A stretch of DNA of 54,805 bases. Origin: an uncultured Mycoplasmatota bacterium. Its GTDB lineage: Bacteria; Bacillota_I; Bacilli_A; RF39; UBA660. Location of the stretch: NCBI GenBank assembly GCA_900544625.1, contig UQVR01000004.1, positions 1 through 54,805 of the forward strand, written 5' to 3'. Position 1 is the first letter of the stretch. Each line of letters opens with the position of its first letter. Shown piece by piece: positions 23,369-33,031 of this stretch. Below the pieces are notes generated by a model. That model was given only the letters and a program-made list of their open reading frames with translations, was not told the DNA's origin and searched no databases. Position numbers and translations under genes: made by a program.

Positions 23369-25447
23369 CTAACCTACGAAGACCTTTATAGTACTACCTA
23401 CATCATTTGGATTAGTGATTATTAGTAAATCATTTTTTACTTCATAATTTAAATCTTTTTCAACATCACTAATAGTTATTTCCTCACTCATTAAATCCTT
23501 TTTACTATCATATTTAAATACATGTAGAAGGTTACTACTATCAATACTTAAATAAAAATTATTTTCCATAAATATATTTTTAAATTCATCACTAACTATT
23601 TTGCCATTTAAATCATATATTAAATATTTATTATTATTCTTTACTTTTAAATGGTTATATTTATATTCTACTATTTCATATTTAGTACTTACTTTACTTG
23701 CTATTTCATTTCCTTTTTTATTGTATAAGTGATATGTTTCATCACTTCTTTTTATTAAATAATTATCTTGAAGTAATTTAAATGAAATATTAATTAATTT
23801 TGCATCATCTTGATCTTTAAATGGAATTATACCATTTACTTTACTAGTTTGAATATTTATTAAGCCATAGGAATCACTTGTATTTTTAGCGGCGATTTGT
23901 GTTCCACCTGTTGTAATAAAATTAACTACATTTTCTGTATCATGGAATCCTGCATCTACACTTTTATATGTAGCAAGTTTCTTGTTATTCTTTAAATCCC
24001 ATAAAATTATATTATCATTTGCATTTGGGCTTTTTGTATCACTAATAAAGACATAGTTATTATTATAAATTGGTAAATATCCATTTTTAACTTCTTTGTC
24101 TGGAGTAAAAATATTACTTTCTTTGGCTATAAAACAATTTTGTAATTCTTTTGTTGATTCGTCTGTATCATTGGCATATTCGCATTTGTATGAACCAATT
24201 AGATTGGTTTTTTCTTCATCACTATAAAAATATAACTTGCCTGCGAAATAACTTATATATGGAATATTTTTACTTACAATTCCATCACTTAAATTAATCT
24301 TAGTATAGTCTTCTCCATATTCTATGCGCATTATATTACTACTTACCACTACATTAAACGCTTCTTCTTTTCCTACTTGACGAAGATTATCATTAAATAT
24401 TAATTTTGTGTTATATGAGTCAGATGTTATTCTTATCCCTTCGATATTCATTCTGTTACCATTTACATCATAAACAAACAATTTCTTACCAGATGCGGTG
24501 ATAATATAATTATTTGCGAATCTGATATAATCGTATTTATCATTTACTACAACTTTACCTGAATAATCGTATACAAAGTATTCACTACCTACTTTTACAC
24601 TTATGTTTTTATCATCAAAAGACATTATATTACCGGGTACAGTTTTACTTACTTCTTTATCTTCAAAATCAACTAATTTATAATTTCCATTTGATGCTAC
24701 CACCAAATAGTTTGTATCTTCAATATATCCCATGTAATCATATGTATTTTTGCTTATATCTTCTAAAGAACTATCTAAAGAAATTAATTTATACTCATTA
24801 TCTTTTTTTACTATTACATAATTATCTTTTACTTCTTTTACTAATGAGTATTCTTCTAGCTTTTTATTACTACCCATATCGTATAATATTACATTACCTT
24901 TTTCTTTGGTTTCATCATCATAAATAAAGACATATTTATCTTTTATAATATCTGTTCTAATATTTATTGGAAGACCATTTTCATATACTTTTTTATTGAC
25001 ATCAAAGTTATCTTCATTACTAAAATATGCTACGAAACATAAATTTTCATTTTTATTTATACATTCATAACTGCCAATTTCTTTTTTATCTTTATCTATA
25101 AATATTAATTTTCCATCTTCGTATTTATAATTATCTTTTTCTATTACTACGACTGGATCATTATTTTCATTCTTATTATTATCTTTTTTTAGTACTAAAA
25201 AATAAATTAACACTATAGCTATAATTAATACAAGTATTATGGATACAATAATTATAATTTTTGTCTTCTTACTTAACGCACTCCATTTACTTGGCTTTTT
25301 GCTTTTCTTTTCATCTTTCTTTGGAGTTACTTTTTCCATATCATATTGAGTATTAGTTATTTCTTCATTTTCATCAATTTCTACGATTTCATTTGCAGGT
25401 TTATTATTTTCTTTTTCTTCTATTTCCTTTAATATTTCTTCTTCCAT
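23369..25447 (-). CDS. Large membrane-anchored protein with two beta-repeat modules
   Basis: 692 residues. A charged cytoplasmic N-terminus (1-65) is followed by a single membrane helix (about 66-89, KIIIIVSIILVLIIAIVLIY) and two copies of the module found in the neighbour at 22451. Module 1 runs from about 105 to 380 (KLIFIDKDKKEIGSYEC), module 2 from about 385 to 692 (KLYFYSDEEKTNLIGSYKC). Each has NIILYDMG or NIILWDLKNNKKL and short beta units like WG repeats. Probably faces the cell exterior. ACGGAGG before the ATG. No known function. Confidence 0.65.
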   Translation of the reverse strand: MEEEILKEIEEKENNKPANEIVEIDENEEITNTQYDMEKVTPKKDEKKSKKPSKWSALSKKTKIIIIVSIILVLIIAIVLIYFLVLKKDNNKNENNDPVVVIEKDNYKYEDGKLIFIDKDKKEIGSYECINKNENLCFVAYFSNEDNFDVNKKVYENGLPINIRTDIIKDKYVFIYDDETKEKGNVILYDMGSNKKLEEYSLVKEVKDNYVIVKKDNEYKLISLDSSLEDISKNTYDYMGYIEDTNYLVVASNGNYKLVDFEDKEVSKTVPGNIMSFDDKNISVKVGSEYFVYDYSGKVVVNDKYDYIRFANNYIITASGKKLFVYDVNGNRMNIEGIRITSDSYNTKLIFNDNLRQVGKEEAFNVVVSSNIMRIEYGEDYTKINLSDGIVSKNIPYISYFAGKLYFYSDEEKTNLIGSYKCEYANDTDESTKELQNCFIAKESNIFTPDKEVKNGYLPIYNNNYVFISDTKSPNANDNIILWDLKNNKKLATYKSVDAGFHDTENVVNFITTGGTQIAAKNTSDSYGLINIQTSKVNGIIPFKDQDDAKLINISFKLLQDNYLIKRSDETYHLYNKKGNEIASKVSTKYEIVEYKYNHLKVKNNNKYLIYDLNGKIVSDEFKNIFMENNFYLSIDSSNLLHVFKYDSKKDLMSEEITISDVEKDLNYEVKNDLLIITNPNDVGSTIKVFVG

Positions 25448-25504
25448 GTTTACCTCCGTAATATAATTAGATTATACCACATATTAAAAGAGTCTTACAA
25501 GACC

Positions 25505-26218
25505 CTATTTATTTTTAAAGTTTTGATACCATTCTTTTAGTTTTTCTTTGGTATTATTAAATACTTTACTACCAGCCCCAGTTACAAAGTTTAAGGCTTC
25601 TTTACTATATTTTGCTAGCTCATCTTTTGCATCTATTATTGCTTGATAATTTTCATCTCCAAGTGCATTTTTAGCAAAATCATTTATGTTTTTAGCCCCA
25701 TTTTTAATTATTTTGCTAGCTTTTTGATAAGCTTTACTTGTACTGTTTGATATTTTTTCTTTATATCCTGGACATTTTTCTTCTAACTTTACATCTATTT
25801 TACTAGATATTTCTAATACTTTTTCTTTTCCTTTTTCAGTTAATTCATCAAAAGATATTCCTTTAATTGTACCATCATAAAATAAAAAGTCAACAATACT
25901 TATAAATGTTGAAGAGGCCTTATCTTTAAAATTTTCATCTTGTGTACTTTCTTCAATATTTTTTAAAGTATTATTTAATTCATCAATAACAATATTATCT
26001 TTTTCATTATAATTATCATTTTTTATTGCATCTTTATTCTCATTATCATTTAGTTTTATATCAATCTTTATTTCTTCTTTATTATTATCTTCTTTTTCTT
26101 TTATTTCTTCCTTTACTTCTTCATTTTTATTATTTGCATAAGTAATTCCAATTAAACATCCGATTAGTAATAAAGCAATTCCAGAAACTATACTTATTAT
26201 TATAATTTTTTTATTCAT
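25505..26218 (-). CDS. Anchored hypothetical protein, possible lipoprotein
   Basis: 237 residues. The N-terminal hydrophobic segment contains LLIGC, a possible lipobox (Cys21), but it could equally be a plain membrane anchor. Residues 30-85 are a Lys/Glu/Asn-rich linker; the rest is helical (SKAYQKASKIIKNGAKNIND, then FVTGAGSKVFNNTKEKLKEW). No recognised family. A weak hairpin (GTCTT/AAGAC, 25492-25503) with a short T run lies just past its stop. It sits between the beta-repeat genes and the prepilin peptidase. Confidence 0.55.
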   Translation of the reverse strand: MNKKIIIISIVSGIALLLIGCLIGITYANNKNEEVKEEIKEKEDNNKEEIKIDIKLNDNENKDAIKNDNYNEKDNIVIDELNNTLKNIEESTQDENFKDKASSTFISIVDFLFYDGTIKGISFDELTEKGKEKVLEISSKIDVKLEEKCPGYKEKISNSTSKAYQKASKIIKNGAKNINDFAKNALGDENYQAIIDAKDELAKYSKEALNFVTGAGSKVFNNTKEKLKEWYQNFKNK

Positions 26219-26282
26219 TTAATTCACTTCCCTATAAGTATTATAGAACAAAATTTAAAATATGGCAAAAGCTAACATTTAC

Positions 26283-27038
26283 CTATATATTAAATAAAAA
26301 CATTAATAGATTGTTAAACTTATCTAATTGAAAAAATACTATAAATAATGCTCCGGCAAGAAAAGGGCCATAAGGAAATTCATGACTTTTTATCACTTTG
26401 AGGCTTGCAACAGCATATGGTAATGCTAAGAAGGTTGATAATATTAAGGCTACAACACCAAGTTTGAAATTGAGAATCAATCCAATAAGAAAAGAAAATT
26501 TAATATCTCCACCCCCGAGAGAATCTTTTTTTAAAATTACTGTTCCAATTTTTTCTATTAAAAGCATTAATGTAAACATTCCTAAACCAGATGCAACACT
26601 AATTATAACTTCATGAATATCAAAATAAATTAGTTTTAATATAATTACTAGAATAGATGCCACAACAAGAGGTGAATCTAAAATAACCATATATTTAAAA
26701 TCACTTATAAATATAATAATCATTAATGATATAACTATTAGGGATATGTAAAAATTATAGCCCATTGGATAATAAAAAGATGCAAATAAGAATAATAAAC
26801 CTGTTATAAGTTCCACTAAAAAGTGATCTATACTTATTTTTTCACCACACGATGAACATCTTCCTCTTTGAAATATATATGAGAAAATTGGTATTAAATT
26901 ATACCACTTTAATGTTTTTTGGCAAGAATCACATTTACTTCTTGATTTAATTACATCTTCATCCTTAGGTAATCTTGTTCCCACTACTAGATAAAAGGAA
27001 CCTAATATAGTTCCTAATATAAACCAAAATACATTCAT
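26283..27038 (-). CDS. comC: Prepilin peptidase (type IV leader peptidase/N-methyltransferase)
   Basis: 251 residues from ATG at 27036-27038, placed after AGGGGG; a longer in-frame start overlaps pilC and lacks a ribosome-binding site. It has the N-terminal methylase-type domain (GSFYLVVGTRLP, CDSCQKTLKWYNLIP, CSSCGEKIS: two CxxC zinc motifs) and a polytopic membrane peptidase domain. The two catalytic aspartates are in ISDFKYMVI and GGGDIKFS. It should process all four prepilin-like proteins in this window. Last gene of the pilC operon. Confidence 0.92.
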   Translation of the reverse strand: MNVFWFILGTILGSFYLVVGTRLPKDEDVIKSRSKCDSCQKTLKWYNLIPIFSYIFQRGRCSSCGEKISIDHFLVELITGLLFLFASFYYPMGYNFYISLIVISLMIIIFISDFKYMVILDSPLVVASILVIILKLIYFDIHEVIISVASGLGMFTLMLLIEKIGTVILKKDSLGGGDIKFSFLIGLILNFKLGVVALILSTFLALPYAVASLKVIKSHEFPYGPFLAGALFIVFFQLDKFNNLLMFLFNI

Positions 27039-27048
27039 TTTAATCCCC

Positions 27049-28617
27049 CTAACTATTTTGAATTTGTGAATACATACCAAACATTGGCATTATTACTGCT
27101 ACAATAATTCCTCCAACTACTATGGCTAGGAATGCTACCATTACTGGTTCTATAAAAGCTTTTAAGCTATTAATTGTGCTTTTATGTAATCCTTGATAAT
27201 ACTCACTTACTTTTTGCATCATTTCTGCTAGTTCACCGGTTGATTCTCCAGTTACGATCATATAATATGCCACATCAGGTATTGCCCAATGATCTTTAAA
27301 TGCTTCACTAATTTTTTCACCTTTAACAATATTTTGAACAGTTTTATAAAGAATTGCTTTATAAATTTCATTATTAGTTATTTTACTTAATATATCCATA
27401 CTTTCCGTAATAAAGACATTATTTTTTAATAATGATGCAAATGTTTTAGAAAATATTGTTAATTCATTATATATGATTACATCTTTTACAACTGGAATAT
27501 GCATTAATAATATTTGAATACTTGTTCTAAATGCTTTTACCTTTTTATAAAGAAATGTAATAAGTAGTATAATTAATCCTAAAACTATTATCACTACATA
27601 CCAATAATTTTGAATAAATGAACTTATATTTATTACTACTTTAGTAATTCCTGTTACTTCTGCACCTTGTTGGTCATATATTTCTATAAATTGAGGTACT
27701 ACATATAACATTATAAATACTATAACCGCTAAAGAAAATACCGAAACTATTGCTGGATATGTCATAGCGCTTTTCATTTGTTTTTTTGTATCATCTATTT
27801 CTGTATAATATGATGCCATGTCATCTAATGTTTCAATTAATGTACCACTGGCTTCAGCAGCTTTTATCATGTTTATTAATAAAGCTGGAAACATATTTCC
27901 TTGTTTTTCTAGTGCCGCAGAAAAATTTTCTCCCAATGTTAATTCATATGAAATTGCTTTAAACGCTGTCGTTCTTGCTTTATTGCCTTTCATTTGGGAA
28001 GTAAGTATTTTAACTGCTTCATTTAATGTTAAACCAGCTTTTAAATAGGTAGATAATTGAGTTAACCAAAATATTAAATCTTTGGTTTTCATTTTCTTTC
28101 CTAAAAACGAAGAATCTTTATATACAAAATCAATAAACGGTGATGTTTTTATAACGTATACATCATAACCCTCATTTAATAAATAAGCATTAATATCTAA
28201 CTTACTTAAACCATTCATTGTTCCAGTTACAATTTTACCAGTATTATCACGAACTTTATAATAATATACATGTGGTTCTCTACTTCTTGTTGCTCCAGCT
28301 GTTTGTAAATCTACGAGCAACTCTTTTTTCTCTTCTTCTAATTTTGCTAGTGTTCTAGCACTATATTTATAAACTTTCTCTTTTTTTACTTTCTTCCTAG
28401 TTCTTTCATATATTTTTTCTTCTTGAGTCATAAAGGCTTGCTTGGTACTTTGATAGGTTCTATCTACTCCATAACTAGCACTATTATATATATCAACCCA
28501 CAAATCAAAACAAATATATTTTAAGCCCATGAAAGCATATTTAAAAATATTTATAATGACTTGGAAAGGACTTTTTAGAATATCTAATATGTTATTTCTT
28601 TTGGCACTCTCACTCAT
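27049..28617 (-). CDS. comGB: PilC/ComGB-type inner-membrane platform protein
   Basis: 522 residues from ATG at 28615-28617 (GAGGGTG upstream; a GTG three codons earlier is less likely). Residues 1-120 are a basic, helical extension not usual in ComGB, followed by a VYYYKVRDNTGKIVTGTM segment and two T2SSF domains (about 180-305 and 385-510), each with membrane helices and GLTLNEAVKIL or NVFITESMDIL motifs. This is the membrane platform that couples the assembly ATPase to pilin extrusion. The ATPase (ComGA/PilB) is not in this window. Overlaps no neighbour; followed by the prepilin peptidase. Confidence 0.9.
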   Translation of the reverse strand: MSESAKRNNILDILKSPFQVIINIFKYAFMGLKYICFDLWVDIYNSASYGVDRTYQSTKQAFMTQEEKIYERTRKKVKKEKVYKYSARTLAKLEEEKKELLVDLQTAGATRSREPHVYYYKVRDNTGKIVTGTMNGLSKLDINAYLLNEGYDVYVIKTSPFIDFVYKDSSFLGKKMKTKDLIFWLTQLSTYLKAGLTLNEAVKILTSQMKGNKARTTAFKAISYELTLGENFSAALEKQGNMFPALLINMIKAAEASGTLIETLDDMASYYTEIDDTKKQMKSAMTYPAIVSVFSLAVIVFIMLYVVPQFIEIYDQQGAEVTGITKVVINISSFIQNYWYVVIIVLGLIILLITFLYKKVKAFRTSIQILLMHIPVVKDVIIYNELTIFSKTFASLLKNNVFITESMDILSKITNNEIYKAILYKTVQNIVKGEKISEAFKDHWAIPDVAYYMIVTGESTGELAEMMQKVSEYYQGLHKSTINSLKAFIEPVMVAFLAIVVGGIIVAVIMPMFGMYSQIQNS

Positions 28618-28715
28618 ATCTAACACCCTCTACTATTATTAAGTATATCAAATTTACTATGTAATTACAATCAATTATTTGATATTTTTACATATAATTA
28701 TATAGGTGATTGTAT

Positions 28716-28991
28716 ATGTTTGGTACAAATGTTGTAAAAAGCTCACTAAGTTTATCAAAGATTTTATCAAGTATTTCTAAGGGACTAGGAATTGTCAATC
28801 AAGCTATTCCCATTTATAAAGAGGTTAAACCAATGATATCAAATGCAAAAAAAATAATGAGTATTGCTAAAGAATTTAGTAAAAGTCCAAGTAAAACAAT
28901 CGATGTTAAACCAAAAAAAGAAACAGAAAATGTTGTAACTACAAGTTCTACTTCTCTTAAAAATAATTCTAATCCTGTTTTCTTTCAATAA
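28716..28991 (+). CDS. YqfQ/VrrA-like small protein
   Basis: 91 residues from ATG at 28716, after AGGTGATTGTAT. It has an amphipathic helical middle (LSSISKGLGIVNQAIPIYKE, then VKPMISNAKKIMSIA) and a Thr/Ser/Lys-rich tail. The helical pattern with a conserved 'Pro-x-Tyr/Ile-x-x-x-x-Pro-Met' region resembles YqfQ (VrrA family), which in Bacillus lies near sigA and trmK. Same neighbourhood here, but transcribed toward trmK and overlapping it by 23 bases. Role in Bacillus is unclear (coat-associated). Similarity is weak. Confidence 0.5.
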   Translation: MFGTNVVKSSLSLSKILSSISKGLGIVNQAIPIYKEVKPMISNAKKIMSIAKEFSKSPSKTIDVKPKKETENVVTTSSTSLKNNSNPVFFQ

Positions 28992-29574
28992 TATTTAAAT
29001 ATTCTAGATATTTTTTATCATGAGACTTATTATAAAGTTTTTTATACTTGTCTTTTAAATAATTTATATATTCTATATTGTTACTTAACCCTACAAGTAA
29101 GCTGTATTCATCTAGATTATCATATCCTTTTTCATATTTGATAAGATCATAATATTTTTTATTTTCATATACTATTTTCTCATCAATTATTTTGTATCCA
29201 ATATTCTGCATATGTTTTCTTAATTCTAAAACATCTTTATGACTAGATATAATTAATTTATTTGGCAAATTATTATAATCTAGTATTTTTTTTATTGTTT
29301 CTGTTCCTACCCCAGAAATTATTGCTATATCAAAAGTTTCATTTATATTTTTAAATCCATCGCTAACTATTAATTTTATTTTATTTTCTAAACCATACTT
29401 AACTAAATTTGTTTTTGCATATTCTAAAGCATTTTTTGATATATCACTACCTACGATGCTTTTCGTAATATTATTTTTATATAGATATATTGGCAAGTAA
29501 GCATGGTCTGTTCCAATATCTAAAACATAAGCATCCTTATCAACTAAGGATGCTAAAGTTTCTATTCTTTTCAT
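28969..29574 (-). CDS. trmK: tRNA (adenine-22-N1)-methyltransferase TrmK
   Basis: 201 residues, Rossmann-type methyltransferase. SAM-binding motif I is LDIGTDHAYLPI (about 19-30), followed by GSDISKNALEYAKTNL and SGVGTETI, all typical of TrmK, which methylates A22 in the D-loop of certain tRNAs. It overlaps the end of sigA by four bases (ATGA), conserving the sigA-trmK order of Bacilli. The C-terminus is a short coiled helix. Confidence 0.93.
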   Translation of the reverse strand: MKRIETLASLVDKDAYVLDIGTDHAYLPIYLYKNNITKSIVGSDISKNALEYAKTNLVKYGLENKIKLIVSDGFKNINETFDIAIISGVGTETIKKILDYNNLPNKLIISSHKDVLELRKHMQNIGYKIIDEKIVYENKKYYDLIKYEKGYDNLDEYSLLVGLSNNIEYINYLKDKYKKLYNKSHDKKYLEYLNIIERKQD

Positions 29575-30674
29575 TCTTCTAAGAAGTCTTTTAGTTTTTT
29601 AGCACGTGATGGATGTCGTAGTTTTCTTAAAGCTTTAGCCTCAATTTGTCTTATTCTTTCTCTAGTTACATTGAATTTTTTACCAACTTCTTCAAGAGTG
29701 TGGCATGTTCCATCAATAAGTCCAAATCTTAACTCTAATACTTCTTGTTCTCTAGCTTGAAGAGACATTAATACTTCTTTGATTTCTTCTTTTAATATTT
29801 CATTTTCTGTATATTCTTCTGGAGATAAGCTTGATTCATCTTTTAAGAAATCTCCTAGATGTGAATCATCTTCTTCTCCAATCGGAGTTTCTAATGATAC
29901 TGGTTCTTGACTAATTTTTAATACTTCTCTTACCTTATCTACACCGACACCCATTTTCTTGGCAATTTCTTCTTCACTTGGTTCTCGATTTAATTCTAGA
30001 GTAAGTTGTCTTTGAACTCTACTCATTTTATTGATAGTTTCTACCATATGAACTGGAACACGAATTGTTCTTGCTTGATCCGCTAGAGCTCTTGTTATGG
30101 CTTGTCTAATCCACCATGTTGCATATGTTGAGAATTTATATCCTTTATCATAATCGAATTTTTCAACAGCCTTCATTAACCCAATATTTCCTTCTTGAAT
30201 TAAATCTAAGAAAAGCAATCCTCTTCCTACATATCTTTTAGCAATTGATACTACTAGACGAAGGTTAGATTCTGCTAAAATTCTTTTAGCTTCTGGATCA
30301 TCTAGAGCTACTCTTTTTGATATTTCCATTTCTTCTTCTGAAGATAAAAGTGATATTCTACCTATTTCTTTTAAATACATTCTGACTGGATCATTGATAT
30401 TTACATCTTTTGTTATATCTTCATCACTTAATATTTCTTCTTCAACTGGTTTTTCTTTTATTCTTGTTTCCCCATTTGCTGTATCAACATCTGCTTCTGC
30501 TACTATAGCAATCTTATTTTCTACTAATTTATTATATAAATTATCTAAGTCATCATTATCAATATCTAATCCTTTTAATTCTAATGCTAATTCTTCATAG
30601 GTTATAAAACCTTTTTCTTTTCCTTTTTGAATTAAATTATTTTCTCTTTCTTCTAATGTTTTAATAGTTTCCAT
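29571..30674 (-). CDS. rpoD: Primary sigma factor SigA/RpoD
   Basis: 367 residues. N-terminal region 1.1 (1-95), region 1.2 (DPVRMYLKEIGRISLLSSEEE, about 94), regions 2.1-2.4 with DLIQEGNIGLMKAVEKFDY and YKFSTYATWWIRQAITRA (-10 recognition), region 3 (TINKMSRVQRQL), and region 4.2 helix-turn-helix TLEEVGKKFNVTRERIRQIE (-35 recognition). Housekeeping sigma factor. dnaG-rpoD-trmK form one operon with one-base and four-base overlaps. TGA is the stop codon, one indication of the standard code. Confidence 0.99.
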   Translation of the reverse strand: METIKTLEERENNLIQKGKEKGFITYEELALELKGLDIDNDDLDNLYNKLVENKIAIVAEADVDTANGETRIKEKPVEEEILSDEDITKDVNINDPVRMYLKEIGRISLLSSEEEMEISKRVALDDPEAKRILAESNLRLVVSIAKRYVGRGLLFLDLIQEGNIGLMKAVEKFDYDKGYKFSTYATWWIRQAITRALADQARTIRVPVHMVETINKMSRVQRQLTLELNREPSEEEIAKKMGVGVDKVREVLKISQEPVSLETPIGEEDDSHLGDFLKDESSLSPEEYTENEILKEEIKEVLMSLQAREQEVLELRFGLIDGTCHTLEEVGKKFNVTRERIRQIEAKALRKLRHPSRAKKLKDFLEE

Positions 30675-32410
30675 TATTCACACTTCCTTTTTAATTCAGT
30701 AAACTTTTTAATTAAATTTTCTTTTTTAGTTTGGTCAAGTTCACTAGAAATTAATTCTTTAATTTTTAAAATCTCGTCTTTTTTATATAAATCTAATATT
30801 ACTTTTACACATGTATCAAACTCTTCATCATTTATAGAAGTATTCCCATTTTCACTTAATATTATTTCCAAAAATCTGTATTCTTCCTCTTTGTTCATTA
30901 AATATGTTGTAAAATCTGCAATATTAATATTTCCTACACTATTTTTATAATATACTATTTCACTAGCTAGTATTCGTTCATTCCTTTCTTTAAAATAACC
31001 TAAAGTATTTTTGTATAAATTAATATATTTTTCATCCATTAACATATAATATAATACTTTATGACTTGCTTTTTGATATTTTGACAATTTAATTTCTTCA
31101 ACATTCTTTTTTACCACTTTTGTTTCTTTGGGCTCTTCTTTTATATTTTTTTTCAAAATATCGACATCAATTGCATAATCTTTGCTTATTTTAGATAAAA
31201 TTAGCTCTTTTGTCAAGTCATCTTGATTATTTAGACTACCTATTACTTCTTTTACGTATGTTACAATATCTTCAACATTATTTAAATTCTTATTTTTCTT
31301 TAAATATTCTATTTTAAAATCAATGTATTTTATAGCGTTTTCAATATTATTTTGCATAGCTTCAATGCCAAATTTCTCTAAATATTCATCAGGATCTTTT
31401 GCCCCAGATAAACGAACTACTCTAGTATCAATTCCACTATTTACAAGATTTTCTCCATCTTTTACTGTCGCATCTTCTCCAGCATTATCGTTATCTAGCA
31501 TTAAGATAACTGGTACTTTTAATCTTTTTAAAATATCTATTTGTTCAATAGATAGCGCAACTCCCATTAAAGCAACAACATTTTTAAACCCTTTAGCACT
31601 TAACTTTATGGCATCCATGTTACCTTCAACAACAATAACGCTTCTTCTTTCTCTAATAAAGTTTTTAGCATTATGATAATTAAATAATAAAGCGCTTTTT
31701 TTAAATATTTCTGTTTCTTTAGTATTTAAATATTTGGCTGTATTATCTTCACCATTAAATATTCTTCCTGTAAATCCTACGACTTCTCCTTTTAAGTTTT
31801 CAATTGGAATAACTATTCTGTTTATAAATGTATCGTAAATATTTTCATTTACTTTATTAATCAAACCTAATTTATCTAAAGTATCTATATTCCAACCTTT
31901 TTTAATCGCTAATTGATAAAATGTATCTTTTGAAGCACCAGAATAACCTAATTTAAATTCTTTAATTATGCTTTCTGTTATTCCTCTTTTTTGAAGATAT
32001 TCTCTGGCTTTAGTACCATCAATAGTATTAATGTTATTTAAATAATATTTCATTGCATAATCATAAATTTCATAATCAATTTTATTTTTTGAATCTATAT
32101 TTGTTGATAAATCTTTAATTTTTAAATCATAACCAATTTTTTGCGCCACTATTTTAATGGCTTCTAGAAAGGAAACGTTCTCGTATTTCATAACAAACGA
32201 AAAAACATTTCCACCGGTTCGACACGTAAAACAATTAAATATTTGTTTTTCTGGTGAAATTATTAAACTTGGTGAGTGGTCATTATGAAATGGACAAAGG
32301 CTAACATAGTTTTTACCCTTTTGTGAGACTTGTAGATAACCTGAAATGATATCTACAATATTTGCACGACTTCTAATTTCATTTATTTCTTCATCTTTTA
32401 TATAAGCCAT
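30674..32410 (-). CDS. dnaG: DNA primase
   Basis: 578 residues from ATG at 32408-32410 (MAYIKDEEINEI) after AAAGGGG; an upstream in-frame ATG lies in the promoter region and is rejected. Zinc-binding CHC2 domain (CPFHNDHSPSL, CFTCRTGGNVFSFV), the catalytic RNA-polymerase core and TOPRIM (VVEGNMDAIKLSAKGF with Glu; MLDNDNAGEDA with the Asp pair), then a C-terminal helicase-binding domain (about 430-578). Makes RNA primers at the replication fork. First gene of the dnaG-rpoD-trmK operon. Confidence 0.98.
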   Translation of the reverse strand: MAYIKDEEINEIRSRANIVDIISGYLQVSQKGKNYVSLCPFHNDHSPSLIISPEKQIFNCFTCRTGGNVFSFVMKYENVSFLEAIKIVAQKIGYDLKIKDLSTNIDSKNKIDYEIYDYAMKYYLNNINTIDGTKAREYLQKRGITESIIKEFKLGYSGASKDTFYQLAIKKGWNIDTLDKLGLINKVNENIYDTFINRIVIPIENLKGEVVGFTGRIFNGEDNTAKYLNTKETEIFKKSALLFNYHNAKNFIRERRSVIVVEGNMDAIKLSAKGFKNVVALMGVALSIEQIDILKRLKVPVILMLDNDNAGEDATVKDGENLVNSGIDTRVVRLSGAKDPDEYLEKFGIEAMQNNIENAIKYIDFKIEYLKKNKNLNNVEDIVTYVKEVIGSLNNQDDLTKELILSKISKDYAIDVDILKKNIKEEPKETKVVKKNVEEIKLSKYQKASHKVLYYMLMDEKYINLYKNTLGYFKERNERILASEIVYYKNSVGNINIADFTTYLMNKEEEYRFLEIILSENGNTSINDEEFDTCVKVILDLYKKDEILKIKELISSELDQTKKENLIKKFTELKRKCE

Positions 32411-32447
32411 AACATTCCCCTTTATCCCCTTGTTAAAAATCGTACCT

Positions 32448-32476
32448 ATTATACCACTTTTTCTCATTATATGCAA
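32448..32476 (-). promoter_or_regulatory. SigA promoter of dnaG-rpoD
   Basis: Minus-strand TTGCAT (32471-32476), 17-base spacer, TATAAT (32448-32453). Confidence 0.85.
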
Positions 32477-32506
32477 ACAATTTCGCGCATTTTTTTAATA
32501 TTTTTC

Positions 32507-32534
32507 AAAAAAAGATAACCTTTATTTGGTTACC
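32507..32534 (-). terminator. Terminator after the Ig-like gene
   Basis: Minus-strand stem GGTAACC/GGTTATC (one G-T) with a 7-base loop, followed by seven T (32513-32507). Confidence 0.85.
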
Positions 32535-32546
32535 TTGTATATTATC

Positions 32547-32981
32547 TTACTTTAAACTTTCTATTTCAAATTCTACGACAATATCTTTATTATTAATCTT
32601 TTTAACTATTCTGTAATATCCATCACTTAAAGTTCCATAGTTCTTTTCCCAATTAAGTTCTTGCTCTAATTTTTTATTTTCTTCTTTTTGGCCTGCTACA
32701 ACGTCTACTACATTCTTACTTTTATCCTTTAATGTGTACCATTTTCCCCCTCTTTTTTGATCAATTCGAAATTCTTTACTAAATGTGTTATTCTTCCCAG
32801 ATAAATCTGTAATAACTATGGTTGCCCCAGTTTTTGTAAGGGTTCCTTCCTTAATTTCCATCGTAATATCTTCTGCTAAATCTATGGGTTCTGCATAATT
32901 TGGAATAAAAACAATTGCACATGTAATTGCAAGTACAAAAACTACTAAAGAACTTAAAACTATAATAACTCTTTTTTTCAT
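32547..32981 (-). CDS. Membrane-anchored Ig-like domain protein
   Basis: 144 residues from ATG at 32979-32981 (GGATGGTG upstream). A membrane anchor (about 5-25) is followed by one beta-sandwich domain: ITMEIKEGTLTKTGATIVI, FRIDQKRGGKWYTLK, ELNWEKNYGTLSDGYYRIVK. This pattern is the bacterial Ig-like domain (Big_14/DUF-type) found in many Firmicutes surface lipoproteins. Probably extracellular; partner unknown. Its promoter shares an exact palindromic element with the giant pseudopilin gene. Confidence 0.75.
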   Translation of the reverse strand: MKKRVIIVLSSLVVFVLAITCAIVFIPNYAEPIDLAEDITMEIKEGTLTKTGATIVITDLSGKNNTFSKEFRIDQKRGGKWYTLKDKSKNVVDVVAGQKEENKKLEQELNWEKNYGTLSDGYYRIVKKINNKDIVVEFEIESLK

Positions 32982-32990
32982 CAATTCACC

Positions 32991-33031
32991 ATCCTTATCT
33001 TAAGGATACTATATATCGATTTTTTTAGCAA
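32991..33031 (-). promoter_or_regulatory. Promoter with ATCCTTA-N3-TAAGGAT palindrome (copy 1)
   Basis: Minus-strand TTGCTA (33026-33031), 17-base spacer, TATCCT (33003-33008), with the palindrome 32991-33007 covering the -10 and reaching the ribosome-binding site. The 17-base string TATCCTTAAGATAAGGA recurs at 39675-39691 with the same -35 spacing. Confidence 0.55.
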
